DNA from: Phycisphaerae bacterium
Lineage (GTDB): Bacteria > Planctomycetota > Phycisphaerae > Phycisphaerales > SM1A02
NCBI GenBank assembly: GCA_018663565.1
Contig: JABJQE010000279.1
Location: 1 to 6,818, forward strand
DNA length: 6,818 nucleotides
Direction of reading: 5' to 3'
In this document: in pieces, positions 1-6,543 of the stretch
Position numbering within the stretch: the first letter of the stretch is position 1
Layout of the letters: each line of letters starts with the position of its first letter
Notes under the pieces: model-generated
Databases searched by the model: none
What the model was told of the DNA's origin: nothing
The model's input: only the letters and a program-made list of their open reading frames with translations
Translations under genes and position numbers: made by a program

Positions 1-837
1 ATGAGTGATACAAAGCCCACCCACGCCGAAGGCGTTGAACTCCCCCGCCCGACGTCGTCGCCAATGGTGGCCGCATTTGGCATGACCCTGCTTGCTGCAG
101 GCATCGTGACCAACTGGGTCGTCACTGTCGTCGGACTAATCATCATGATGACTGGCATTGTGGTGTGGTTCCTTGAGACCAATCCCGATTCCAAGGAACT
201 GCTCTCGCCACTCGAAGCCGAAGGCCCCGACCCAATCTTGCCACGAACAGCAAGGGTCGCTCACCTCGTGTCTGATGCAGACCACAGAGCACGAATTCCA
301 ATAGAGATTCACCCGTACTCTGCTGGCATCAAGGGCGGCGTGATCGCTGGCATCGCCATGGCGGCTTTCGCCTCGGTGTGGGGGCTAATCGCCCACGGCA
401 GCCTGTGGTACACCGTCAACCTGCTTGCTGGAACCATGCTGAGCGGCTATTCAGACATGACTATTGACAATCTCATGGCCTTCCATACCGAAGGTCTTGT
501 CGTTGGCATCGTTATTCAAGTCGTCATGTCGCTCTCTGTGGGCATCCTGTACGGCGTCACGCTGCCGTTGATCCCGCGTTTCCAAATGCTTTTCTCGGCC
601 ATCATGGTGCCAGCCATGTGGTCAGGTCTCATGTGGGGCACTATTTCAATTGTAGACCCGGCATTACAGATTCATATCGAATGGATCTGGTTTGTTGCCT
701 CGCAAGTCGTGTTTGGCCTCGTCGCGGGCTGGTACATCCTCCGAACCGAGAAGATCAAGACCATGCAGAACTGGCACTATCTTGAGCGAATTGGTGTTGA
801 GTCACCCGGGGTCCGAGGACTAGGAGGCGAAGAATGA
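1..837 (+). CDS. Multi-pass membrane protein of the respiratory cluster, no established name
   Basis: This 278-residue integral membrane protein resembles unnamed proteins often found beside cytochrome c oxidase and bc-complex genes in Acidobacteria- and Planctomycetes-like genomes; that resemblance is from memory. It has two parts. Residues about 22-58 form a hydrophobic hairpin ending in VVWFLE, similar in style to small oxidase subunit IV proteins. A polar linker (60-100) follows. The second part opens with IPIEIHPYSAGIKGG (99-113) and has about four membrane segments near 110-131, 163-190, 196-214 and 226-246. No haem, copper or Fe-S motif is visible. The ATG lies at the first base of the window, so an upstream start cannot be excluded, although MSDTKP is a plausible N-terminus. 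Its stop overlaps the cytochrome c start by four bases (ATGA), so the two are likely co-translated. A role as an accessory or anchoring subunit of the oxidase or reductase is inference. Confidence 0.72.
   Translation: MSDTKPTHAEGVELPRPTSSPMVAAFGMTLLAAGIVTNWVVTVVGLIIMMTGIVVWFLETNPDSKELLSPLEAEGPDPILPRTARVAHLVSDADHRARIPIEIHPYSAGIKGGVIAGIAMAAFASVWGLIAHGSLWYTVNLLAGTMLSGYSDMTIDNLMAFHTEGLVVGIVIQVVMSLSVGILYGVTLPLIPRFQMLFSAIMVPAMWSGLMWGTISIVDPALQIHIEWIWFVASQVVFGLVAGWYILRTEKIKTMQNWHYLERIGVESPGVRGLGGEE
822..827 (+). promoter_or_regulatory. Shine-Dalgarno site for the dihaem cytochrome c gene
   Basis: A perfect AGGAGG lies six bases before the ATG at 834, inside the 3' end of the preceding membrane-protein gene. 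It fixes the cytochrome c start and supports translation of this gene directly at the ATGA junction. It is the strongest ribosome-binding site in the window. Confidence 0.85.
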
Positions 838-1589
838 TCCGCGTAGCGCTCGTCATTGCCAATCTGGCCCTGCTCGCTGCGTGCGATTGGATGCCGGGCA
901 AACCAACCGCACCCGAAATCAATCGCGGGAACCCGGCTTCAATCCATGGGTTCACCAATCTCTGGAATGTGAATTGCCAAGGGTGCCATGGCGAAACTGG
1001 CATGTGGGGAGCAGCTCGACCGCTGAACGATCCCCTCTATCAGTCGCTTGTCACCGATGAGTGGCTCACCGGCACGATCTCGAACGGCATTCCCGGCACA
1101 CTCATGCCCGCCCACGCAGTGTCCATGGGTGGCCACGTCACCGATGAGCAAATCAAAGAGATCGTGGAAGGAATGCGAACGCACTGGACCGGCACCCCGC
1201 CGTCCTACGCGGCCCAATCTCCGGCGATCATCAACGTGAAGGCACCAACTGGCAACGTGGCCGCGGGTCTTGTCACATTCAACACCTACTGCAGCCCATG
1301 CCATGGCGAGAATGGCGTTGGTGCCATGGCCGGCAGCCCAGTCGATAACTCCTTCCTCGCACTGGCCAGTGATCAAATGATCCGAGCAACCATTGTGTGC
1401 GGGCGCCCCGATGTTGGCATGCCCGACTGGCAAGGCAACCTCAATGGCAAGCCTGTTCCGCAGCGAGAAGGACTCGCTCCACTTTCGAATACACAGATCG
1501 AGGACCTGATGGCCTGGATCACATCTCACCGGGTTGCATTCCCGGGCCAGCCCTACTCCAAGGATGGCAACACTTCCCCCGGCTTCTGA
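834..1589 (+). CDS. Dihaem cytochrome c lipoprotein
   Basis: This 251-residue exported electron carrier has two class-I-like cytochrome c domains. The N-terminus has a short hydrophobic signal ending in a lipobox, LLAAC, with Cys17 as the predicted lipidated residue, so the protein should be membrane-anchored outside the cytoplasmic membrane. Domain 1 binds haem at C48-x2-C51-H52, with Met91 (TLMPAH) as probable sixth ligand. Domain 2 binds haem at C153-x2-C156-H157, with Met196 (VGMPDW) as probable ligand. Both haem sites continue with HGE(T/N)G, so the domains look like a duplication. The start is set by the AGGAGG at 822-827. The gene sits between a membrane protein and the Rieske gene. 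It most likely carries electrons from the bc complex to a haem-copper oxidase, or is a fixed subunit of such a complex. The family assignment is firm; the partner is inferred from context. Confidence 0.93.
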   Translation: MIRVALVIANLALLAACDWMPGKPTAPEINRGNPASIHGFTNLWNVNCQGCHGETGMWGAARPLNDPLYQSLVTDEWLTGTISNGIPGTLMPAHAVSMGGHVTDEQIKEIVEGMRTHWTGTPPSYAAQSPAIINVKAPTGNVAAGLVTFNTYCSPCHGENGVGAMAGSPVDNSFLALASDQMIRATIVCGRPDVGMPDWQGNLNGKPVPQREGLAPLSNTQIEDLMAWITSHRVAFPGQPYSKDGNTSPGF

Positions 1590-1602
1590 CGAGTACCACA
1601 CT

Positions 1603-2157
1603 ATGGGCGAGAACTTCGACTACAAGACGGCGCCGGATCCGGCCATGATGGGTGATCCATCAGGCCCCGAGCCATCGCGGCGCGGATTCCTGTTCTGGCT
1701 TGGTGCTGCTCTCAATGCCATTGTTGGCTTGGCCATTGCAGTTCCAGTCGTGGGCTACATCATCAGTCCATGGAAATCGGGCGGGTGGCAAAAATGGACT
1801 CCGCTGGGCAATGCCGACAAGTACCCCAAAGGGCAAACTCGTCTCACGAGTTATGTCAACCCCTTCCGTACTCCATGGGACGGCTACACCGCCGACACGC
1901 CCTGTTATGTACGGCGGATGCCCTCGGGTGACTTTACTGTCTTCGCCATCAACTGCACGCACCTGGGCTGCCCAGTGCGATGGTTCCCCGAATCCAACCT
2001 GTTCATGTGCCCATGCCATGGCGGTGTGTACTACGCAGATGGTTCACACGCAGCTGGCCCACCCCCCCGCGGCTTGTACACCTACGAAACACGAATCAAG
2101 AATGGCGAACTGCAAATCAAAGCCGGTCGTCTTCCCACGTTGCAGCAATCCGCATGA
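1603..2157 (+). CDS. Rieske [2Fe-2S] protein of a cytochrome bc complex
   Basis: This 184-residue protein takes the first electron from quinol and passes it to cytochrome c. A cytoplasmic N-terminus is followed by a twin-arginine signal/anchor, SRRGFLF (residues 25-31), and one membrane helix (about 32-55). The Rieske domain has the two cluster loops: C118-T-H120-L-G-C123 and C136-P-C138-H139-G-G. C118, H120, C136 and H139 bind the cluster; C123 and C138 should form the disulfide. A Pro loop, GPPPR (152-156), follows. Gly141 replaces the Ser that hydrogen-bonds to the cluster in high-potential proteins, while Tyr143 is kept. The ATG at 1603 (MGENFD) is preferred: it lies 13 bases after the cytochrome c stop and has a weak GACGAG nine bases before it. 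Longer in-frame starts at 1534 and 1564 would run into the cytochrome c gene and add residues not typical of the family. Confidence 0.95.
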   Translation: MGENFDYKTAPDPAMMGDPSGPEPSRRGFLFWLGAALNAIVGLAIAVPVVGYIISPWKSGGWQKWTPLGNADKYPKGQTRLTSYVNPFRTPWDGYTADTPCYVRRMPSGDFTVFAINCTHLGCPVRWFPESNLFMCPCHGGVYYADGSHAAGPPPRGLYTYETRIKNGELQIKAGRLPTLQQSA

Positions 2158-3635
2158 AGAATCCAATTCTCAACTGGTTTGAATCGCGTCTACACCTCGC
2201 TGAGACAATGGGCCCAAGCATCACGCACCCGGTGCCCCGCAGCGCCAAGTGGTGGTACGTCTTTGGCTCCATGACACTCGTACTGTTCATGTGCCAAATC
2301 GTGACGGGCATTTCGCTCTCACTGATGTATGTGCCATCGGCGGACCAAGCGTTCGCATCACTCAACTACATCACCTTCCAGGCAGAGATGGGCTGGTTCT
2401 TGCGAGCCATGCATGTCTGGGGCTCACACCTGATGGTCGCCTTCATGACGATCCATATGATTCAGGTGTTCTTGTTTGGCGCGTTCAAATATCCACGAGA
2501 ACTGACGTGGATCATCGGTGTGCTGCTGTTCGTCTGCACCCTTGGCATGGCCTTTACTGGGCAGGTACTCCGCTGGGACCAAGACTCGTACTGGGGCTTT
2601 AGCGTTGGCATGTCGATGGCTGGGCGCGTTCCATGGATCGGACCTGGCCTTGTGCACTTTGTGCTTGGCGGCGCCATCATTGGCGGCGAAGCTCTCACGC
2701 GGTTCTTCGCGCTGCATGTATTTGTCTTGCCGGCCTCCCTCTTTGGGCTGATCGGCGTTCACTTGCTGCTCGTCATCAAGAAGGGCATCAACGAAAAACC
2801 AACGCCAGGTGTGCTGATTGACAAGAACACCTACGAAGAAAAATACCACGATCTCGTCAAGAAGCGTGGCATGCCATTCTTCCCGAATGCCGCCGGCCGT
2901 GACATGATTGCAACGGGCCTTACGCTTGCCCTGATGCTCGTGTGCGCAATGATGCTCGGGCCAAGCGGACCATCGGGAGAACCCAACCCGACGTTCATTG
3001 AGACAGCGCCGCGGCCCGACTTCTACTTCCAATCAATCTTTGCGGTCTTGGCCCTGCTGCCACCGTACATGGAAACATTCCTGATTCTTGGCTTCCCAGT
3101 CCTAGCTGGAGCCACACTGATCCTGCTGCCATTCCTGTCCGGCGGCGGCGAAAAGAGTTGGCGACGGCGGCCGATATCCGTCATCTTTGTATTGGCACTC
3201 ATGCTAAGCCTCGGCACACTCACACTGCTCGGGTACCAGTCTCCCTGGTCGCCGGTCATGAATGCATGGAGCGGTATTCCAACACCGATTAAATACGTCA
3301 AGGGACGAACACCACTTGAATTGCAAGGTGCCATCGTCGTACAGAATAAGCAGTGTCGAAACTGCCATATGCTCGATGGTCGCGGTGGACAACGCGGCCC
3401 CGCACTTGACGATGTCGCGAGCCGCCTCAATGGCGACCAACTCATTCGGCAGGTCATTCAAGGTGGCGGCAATATGCCCGCCTACGGCAAGAACCTCTCG
3501 CCAGAAGAGACCACGGCCCTGACGGCATTCCTGTCAACGCTCACCAATGAATGGGAACACGAACCCCCGTCTGGCTACCCCATGAAACCGCGGCCAACGC
3601 AGGACCCCGTGCCCCCCTTCCTGCCAGACTCATGA
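2154..3635 (+). CDS. Cytochrome b fused to a C-terminal cytochrome c domain (bc complex)
   Basis: This 493-residue protein is the quinol-oxidising membrane core of the complex. Helices A-D (about 35-208) match cytochrome b6. The haem b ligands are H87 and H101 in helix B and H188 and H203 in helix D. The 15-residue spacing in helix D is the b6 type; mitochondrial-type proteins have 14. Three more helices (about 251-269, 300-328, 341-361) match subunit IV, giving seven, with no eighth helix. The quinol-site motif reads PDFY (288-291) rather than PEWY. The Cys that binds haem ci in b6 and Bacillus proteins appears to be Val36 here. A tail from about 385 carries a monohaem cytochrome c: C401-x2-C404-H405 with Met441 (GNMPAYG) as likely ligand. 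The ATG at 2154 overlaps the Rieske stop (ATGA); there is no clear Shine-Dalgarno, so translational coupling is likely. In-frame sequence back to 1980 lies inside the Rieske gene and is not used. Confidence 0.95.
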   Translation: MKNPILNWFESRLHLAETMGPSITHPVPRSAKWWYVFGSMTLVLFMCQIVTGISLSLMYVPSADQAFASLNYITFQAEMGWFLRAMHVWGSHLMVAFMTIHMIQVFLFGAFKYPRELTWIIGVLLFVCTLGMAFTGQVLRWDQDSYWGFSVGMSMAGRVPWIGPGLVHFVLGGAIIGGEALTRFFALHVFVLPASLFGLIGVHLLLVIKKGINEKPTPGVLIDKNTYEEKYHDLVKKRGMPFFPNAAGRDMIATGLTLALMLVCAMMLGPSGPSGEPNPTFIETAPRPDFYFQSIFAVLALLPPYMETFLILGFPVLAGATLILLPFLSGGGEKSWRRRPISVIFVLALMLSLGTLTLLGYQSPWSPVMNAWSGIPTPIKYVKGRTPLELQGAIVVQNKQCRNCHMLDGRGGQRGPALDDVASRLNGDQLIRQVIQGGGNMPAYGKNLSPEETTALTAFLSTLTNEWEHEPPSGYPMKPRPTQDPVPPFLPDS

Positions 3636-3721
3636 GCACATGGGCTTCGCCCCTGTTTCACGCGAGCAGTTCCGTGCGCTCGATGCACACGCGGATAGCT
3701 GACCCCTTACGCTAATCATGC
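3636..3721 (+). other. Intergenic gap between the bc-complex block and the assembly block
   Basis: These 86 bases are the only sizeable non-coding stretch in the window and so the only likely place within it for a transcription boundary. A small hairpin, GGGC-TTC-GCCC (3642-3652), is followed by CTGTTTC; it is too short and lacks a real T tract, so a terminator is weakly supported. A poor sigma-70-like pair (TTCCGT near 3670, GATAGC near 3694) can be drawn but is no better than chance. No Shine-Dalgarno precedes the ATG at 3722. A 27-codon reading frame (3632-3715) starts at an ATGA overlap but has no recognisable product. Confidence 0.4.
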
Positions 3722-6028
3722 ATGTCCGACGTCACCCGCGCCATCCTGTCTTCGTGGACGATTGATCCGTGGCCACTTGTCTTGGCCGTCGTGTCAATCG
3801 CGATCTATTGGAGAGGCTGGCGGGGGCTCTCTCGCACACAACCCAAACGATTTGGCCGCTGGAGACTGACCGCATTCATTGCGGGCGTCTTCGCCTGCTG
3901 GGTAGCCATCGCTTCCCCCCTTGATGCCTTTGGCGGACTCTTGCTTCAGGTTCACATGACGCAGCACGTGCTGCTGATGATGATTGGGCCACCATTGCTC
4001 TTGCTCTCGTACCCGGGCATCCCCTTACTCCGTGGATTACCTCGGACAGCTAGACGAGAATGGCTTGGCCCGTTTCTGGCGGCCCCAACTGTGCGGCGAT
4101 GGTTTCACTTCATCACCCATCCCATATTCGGACTCAGCCTCTTTATCGTGGCCACCTGGCTCTGGCATGTGCCAGTCATGTATGAACTCGGGCTTCGCAG
4201 TTCATTCTGGCATGAAGTTGAACATGGCATTTTTCTCGGCACAGCCCTGCTGTTCTGGTGGCCGGTCATTCAACCATGGCCAAGCACACCAACGTGGCCG
4301 CGATGGATGCTGATTCCATATCTGCTTGTCGCCGATGTGCAGAACACTGTGTTCTCGGCAATCTTCGTCTTCATAAACACGCCGATCTACGGCACCTACG
4401 CTGCCTCACCGGCACTGTTCTCAATAGACGCACTCGATGACCAAGCAACAGCAGGTGCCATCATGTGGGTTGTTGGATCATCAACATTTTTGCTGCCAGT
4501 TGGACTCATCATCCGCAGATTGCTGACACCCAATCTTGTACCCGTGCCCACCCCCGCGAGCGGTAAGACGCCAGTTGACATTTCGCTGACGGTCCTTGGA
4601 GATTCCTCTTCACGACGACCAGCACACGGCCGCAGCGATCTTCTCCGAATGCCCATCCTCGGCCCGGCACTCGGGTCGCTGCGATTTCGCAGAGCCGTGC
4701 AGTGGGTCATGCTCGGCATTGCCGCCGCCATCGTGCTCGATGGATTCCTCGGCCCGCAAATGAGCCCCATGAATCTTGCCGGCATCTTGCCGTGGACACA
4801 CTGGCGAGGCTTCGTCGTGATCGCCTTGCTCGTGGCCGGGAACGCGTTCTGTTGGACCTGCCCGTTCATGATCCCACGAGAACTGGGCAAACGGCTCTTC
4901 AACCCAACCCGCCGTTGGCCCCGTGCCATTCGATCAAAGTGGCTCGCTGCGAGTTTACTCCTGGTGTATCTGTGGGCCTACGAAGTGTTCAGCCTGTGGG
5001 ACTCACCGTGGTGGACAGCCTGGGTTGTGCTTGGATACTTCGCCGCCGCTTTTCTGGTCGATGCTTTCTTTCGCGGCGCGGCTTTCTGCCGATGGGTGTG
5101 CCCCATTGGCCAGTTTCACTTCATCGAGTCAATGGCCTCGCCCCGTGAAGTCGCTATCCGAGACGCGGACGTATGCAAAAGCTGCACAACGCATGATTGT
5201 ATTCGCGGCGGCCCCGGTGGACGCGGATGCGAGCTTGATCTCTATCTCCCCTCCAAACAAGGCAACCTCGATTGCACATGGTGCATGGACTGCGTTCGAG
5301 CATGCCCGCACGACAACGTCGGTGTACTCACACGAAATATGACGGATGATGTTGTCTTCGGCGGCTGGCGCGGCGCACTTGGACAAATCGGATCCCGGGT
5401 TGACCTTGCTGCGCTCGCGACCTTGCTCACGTTCGGCGCATTTGCGAATGCCCTTGGAATGGTTGGCCCAGTGCTCGACTTTGAGGACGGATTTGCCGCG
5501 TCGCTTGGATTGGCTTCGTCACTGATACCTGCGTCTCTTGTACTCATTGTGGTGACATGCCTGCTGCCGCTCATTGTCTTGCCAGTGGTAGCGTGGATCG
5601 CCATGCGAGTGTCCGCCATGGACATCGGCCTTCGCAACTTGTCCTGCAGGCTTGCATTTGCACTTGTCCCAATTGGGTTTTCGATGTGGGTGGTTCACAT
5701 GCTGTTCCACTTCTTCACCAGTCTGGGCACAATCGTCCCAGTCACACAACGCGTCGTCATTGACCTTGGTGGCAATGCCGGAGATCCGGCCTGGATCCTC
5801 GCTTGCTGCCTCAATGTGCCAGACTGGCTCTTGCCACTCGAACTGCTGCTGCTTGATCTGGGACTCGTGCTATCGGTTGTGGCGATCCATCAAGTCACTC
5901 GCACAGTCACACAGCGGCGAACCGCGGCGGCTGCAGTCATCCTGAGCATCCCTGCTGTTGCCCTCCTTATCCTCGGCGTCTGGATTGTTCTTCAGCCCAT
6001 GCAGATGCGAGGAACCATCCTGCCATGA
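3722..6028 (+). CDS. CtaG-type oxidase assembly domain fused to NosR/NapH/CcoG-like 4Fe-4S membrane domain
   Basis: This 768-residue membrane protein has two recognisable halves. Residues 1 to about 270 are a caa3_CtaG domain (Bacillus CtaG type, unrelated to Cox11), with about seven helices. Likely functional histidines are H78 and H82 (VHMTQH), H149 (LWHVP), and H164 and H168 (WHEVEH). A polar linker (271-325) follows. The second half starts with helices carrying C377-x2-C380-P and C456-x3-C460-P, a NosR/NapH/CcoG signature. It continues with two ferredoxin-like cysteine sets: C485, C488, C493, C503 and C518, C521, C524, C528-P. About five further helices (560-757) end the protein; H659 and H663 lie in one of them. 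CtaG proteins are required for caa3 oxidase formation; CcoG reduces copper for cbb3 assembly. Coupled copper reduction and insertion is therefore a reasonable inference. The ATG at 3722 is bounded by an in-frame TAA at 3713. No Shine-Dalgarno is visible. The fusion is uninterrupted. Confidence 0.88.
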   Translation: MSDVTRAILSSWTIDPWPLVLAVVSIAIYWRGWRGLSRTQPKRFGRWRLTAFIAGVFACWVAIASPLDAFGGLLLQVHMTQHVLLMMIGPPLLLLSYPGIPLLRGLPRTARREWLGPFLAAPTVRRWFHFITHPIFGLSLFIVATWLWHVPVMYELGLRSSFWHEVEHGIFLGTALLFWWPVIQPWPSTPTWPRWMLIPYLLVADVQNTVFSAIFVFINTPIYGTYAASPALFSIDALDDQATAGAIMWVVGSSTFLLPVGLIIRRLLTPNLVPVPTPASGKTPVDISLTVLGDSSSRRPAHGRSDLLRMPILGPALGSLRFRRAVQWVMLGIAAAIVLDGFLGPQMSPMNLAGILPWTHWRGFVVIALLVAGNAFCWTCPFMIPRELGKRLFNPTRRWPRAIRSKWLAASLLLVYLWAYEVFSLWDSPWWTAWVVLGYFAAAFLVDAFFRGAAFCRWVCPIGQFHFIESMASPREVAIRDADVCKSCTTHDCIRGGPGGRGCELDLYLPSKQGNLDCTWCMDCVRACPHDNVGVLTRNMTDDVVFGGWRGALGQIGSRVDLAALATLLTFGAFANALGMVGPVLDFEDGFAASLGLASSLIPASLVLIVVTCLLPLIVLPVVAWIAMRVSAMDIGLRNLSCRLAFALVPIGFSMWVVHMLFHFFTSLGTIVPVTQRVVIDLGGNAGDPAWILACCLNVPDWLLPLELLLLDLGLVLSVVAIHQVTRTVTQRRTAAAAVILSIPAVALLILGVWIVLQPMQMRGTILP
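6009..6013 (+). promoter_or_regulatory. Probable Shine-Dalgarno site for the FixH/YtkA-like gene
   Basis: GAGGA lies 11 bases before the ATG at 6025, inside the end of the CtaG/Fe-S gene. The spacing is slightly long but acceptable, and it supports the start at the ATGA overlap. Confidence 0.5.
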
Positions 6029-6543
6029 AGCGTTTGCTCCTCATTCTGCTTCTTGCCACAGCCGCCCATGCGGATAGCGGTCTTATACGGCTCAGTGAAA
6101 CCGCTTCCCCATGGCAAGTCACGGTCATGACAGACCCCACGCCAATCCGCGAAGGACTCGTGGATATCTCCGTCCTGATCCAGGATGCCAAGTCTGACGC
6201 AGCCGTACTCGATGCGGCTGTCATGCTCAAACTCAAACACGCGCAGAGCGGCTTGACGGTATCCACTGAAGCCACTCGTCAGCAAGCTGTAAATCGGTTG
6301 CTCTATGCCGCAAAGTTCATCGTCCCCGCCGCTGGCGAATGGACAGTTGAAACCCATATTGAACATGGCGATGATGCGCAAGTCATTGCGTGGTCCTTCA
6401 CCGCAGCCAACCCGCTACCACCGCTTGCTGTCATTTGGCCGTGGCTTCTTCCCGCAGTTCTCGCCATCGCCGTGTACGCTGCCAACCAACGCCTACGCCA
6501 AAGCCGAGGAGCAGCACAGCGTGACCAACCGAATGAGCACTGA
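6025..6543 (+). CDS. FixH/YtkA-like exported membrane-anchored protein
   Basis: This 172-residue protein has an N-terminal signal sequence (1-16, probable cleavage after AHA), a beta-rich extracytoplasmic domain (about 20-128) and one C-terminal membrane helix (134-153), followed by a basic cytoplasmic tail. The pattern of Trp30, the PIREGLVDISVLI strand (40-52), the AVLDAAVMLKL segment and the GEWTVETHI strand near 104-112 fits the YtkA/FixH/CopC-like immunoglobulin fold. Typical members help mature haem-copper oxidases or handle copper; no clear Met- or His-rich copper site is visible here. The ATG overlaps the preceding stop by four bases (ATGA), which ties it to the CtaG/Fe-S protein much as ccoH follows ccoG in cbb3 assembly operons. 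True FixH usually has its anchor at the N-terminus, so this topology is nearer to a signal-peptide-plus-tail-anchor form. The family call is by pattern only. Confidence 0.65.
   Translation: MKRLLLILLLATAAHADSGLIRLSETASPWQVTVMTDPTPIREGLVDISVLIQDAKSDAAVLDAAVMLKLKHAQSGLTVSTEATRQQAVNRLLYAAKFIVPAAGEWTVETHIEHGDDAQVIAWSFTAANPLPPLAVIWPWLLPAVLAIAVYAANQRLRQSRGAAQRDQPNEH
6506..6511 (+). promoter_or_regulatory. Shine-Dalgarno site for the last, partial gene
   Basis: GAGGAG lies nine bases before GTG at 6521 and 21 bases before ATG at 6533. The spacing favours the GTG as start of the downstream gene. Confidence 0.55.

Noticed and set aside
939..1601. Open frame of 220 codons on the minus strand
   Set aside because: It lies opposite the dihaem cytochrome c gene, whose CxxCH motifs and ribosome-binding site are clear; the minus-strand product shows no family features.
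1534..1602. Longer N-terminus for the Rieske protein
   Set aside because: It would overlap the cytochrome c gene by 56 bases and add residues before a normal cytoplasmic N-terminus; the start at 1603 fits the spacing.
2062..2068. Run of seven C as a possible frameshift or phase-variation site in the Rieske gene
   Set aside because: The frame is intact through it and it encodes the expected GPPPR Pro loop, so the run is explained by codon choice.
1980..2153. Longer N-terminus for cytochrome b
   Set aside because: The extension lies wholly within the Rieske gene in another frame and reads as a low-quality basic peptide; the family N-terminus begins at the ATG at 2154.
2424..3032. Open frame of 202 codons on the minus strand
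   Set aside because: It is antisense to the cytochrome b core; the translation is rich in charged residues and has no recognisable domain.
1..3635. Alternative complex III (Act) gene cluster
   Set aside because: A membrane protein plus a cytochrome c lipoprotein could suggest it, but the Rieske protein and a haem-ligating cytochrome b define a bc-type complex instead.
3642..3658. Rho-independent terminator after the cytochrome b gene
   Set aside because: The stem is only four base pairs with a three-base loop, and the following sequence has just a TTT, not a T tract.
3632..3715. Small 27-codon gene starting at an ATGA overlap with the cytochrome b stop
   Set aside because: It has the junction form seen elsewhere in the cluster but no Shine-Dalgarno, no membrane segment and no recognisable motif, so chance is likelier.
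3691..6078. GCGGATAGC occurring both in the 3636-3721 spacer and near 6070
   Set aside because: A nine-base match at two sites, the second inside a coding region for a signal peptide junction, is not enough to suggest an operator or repeat.
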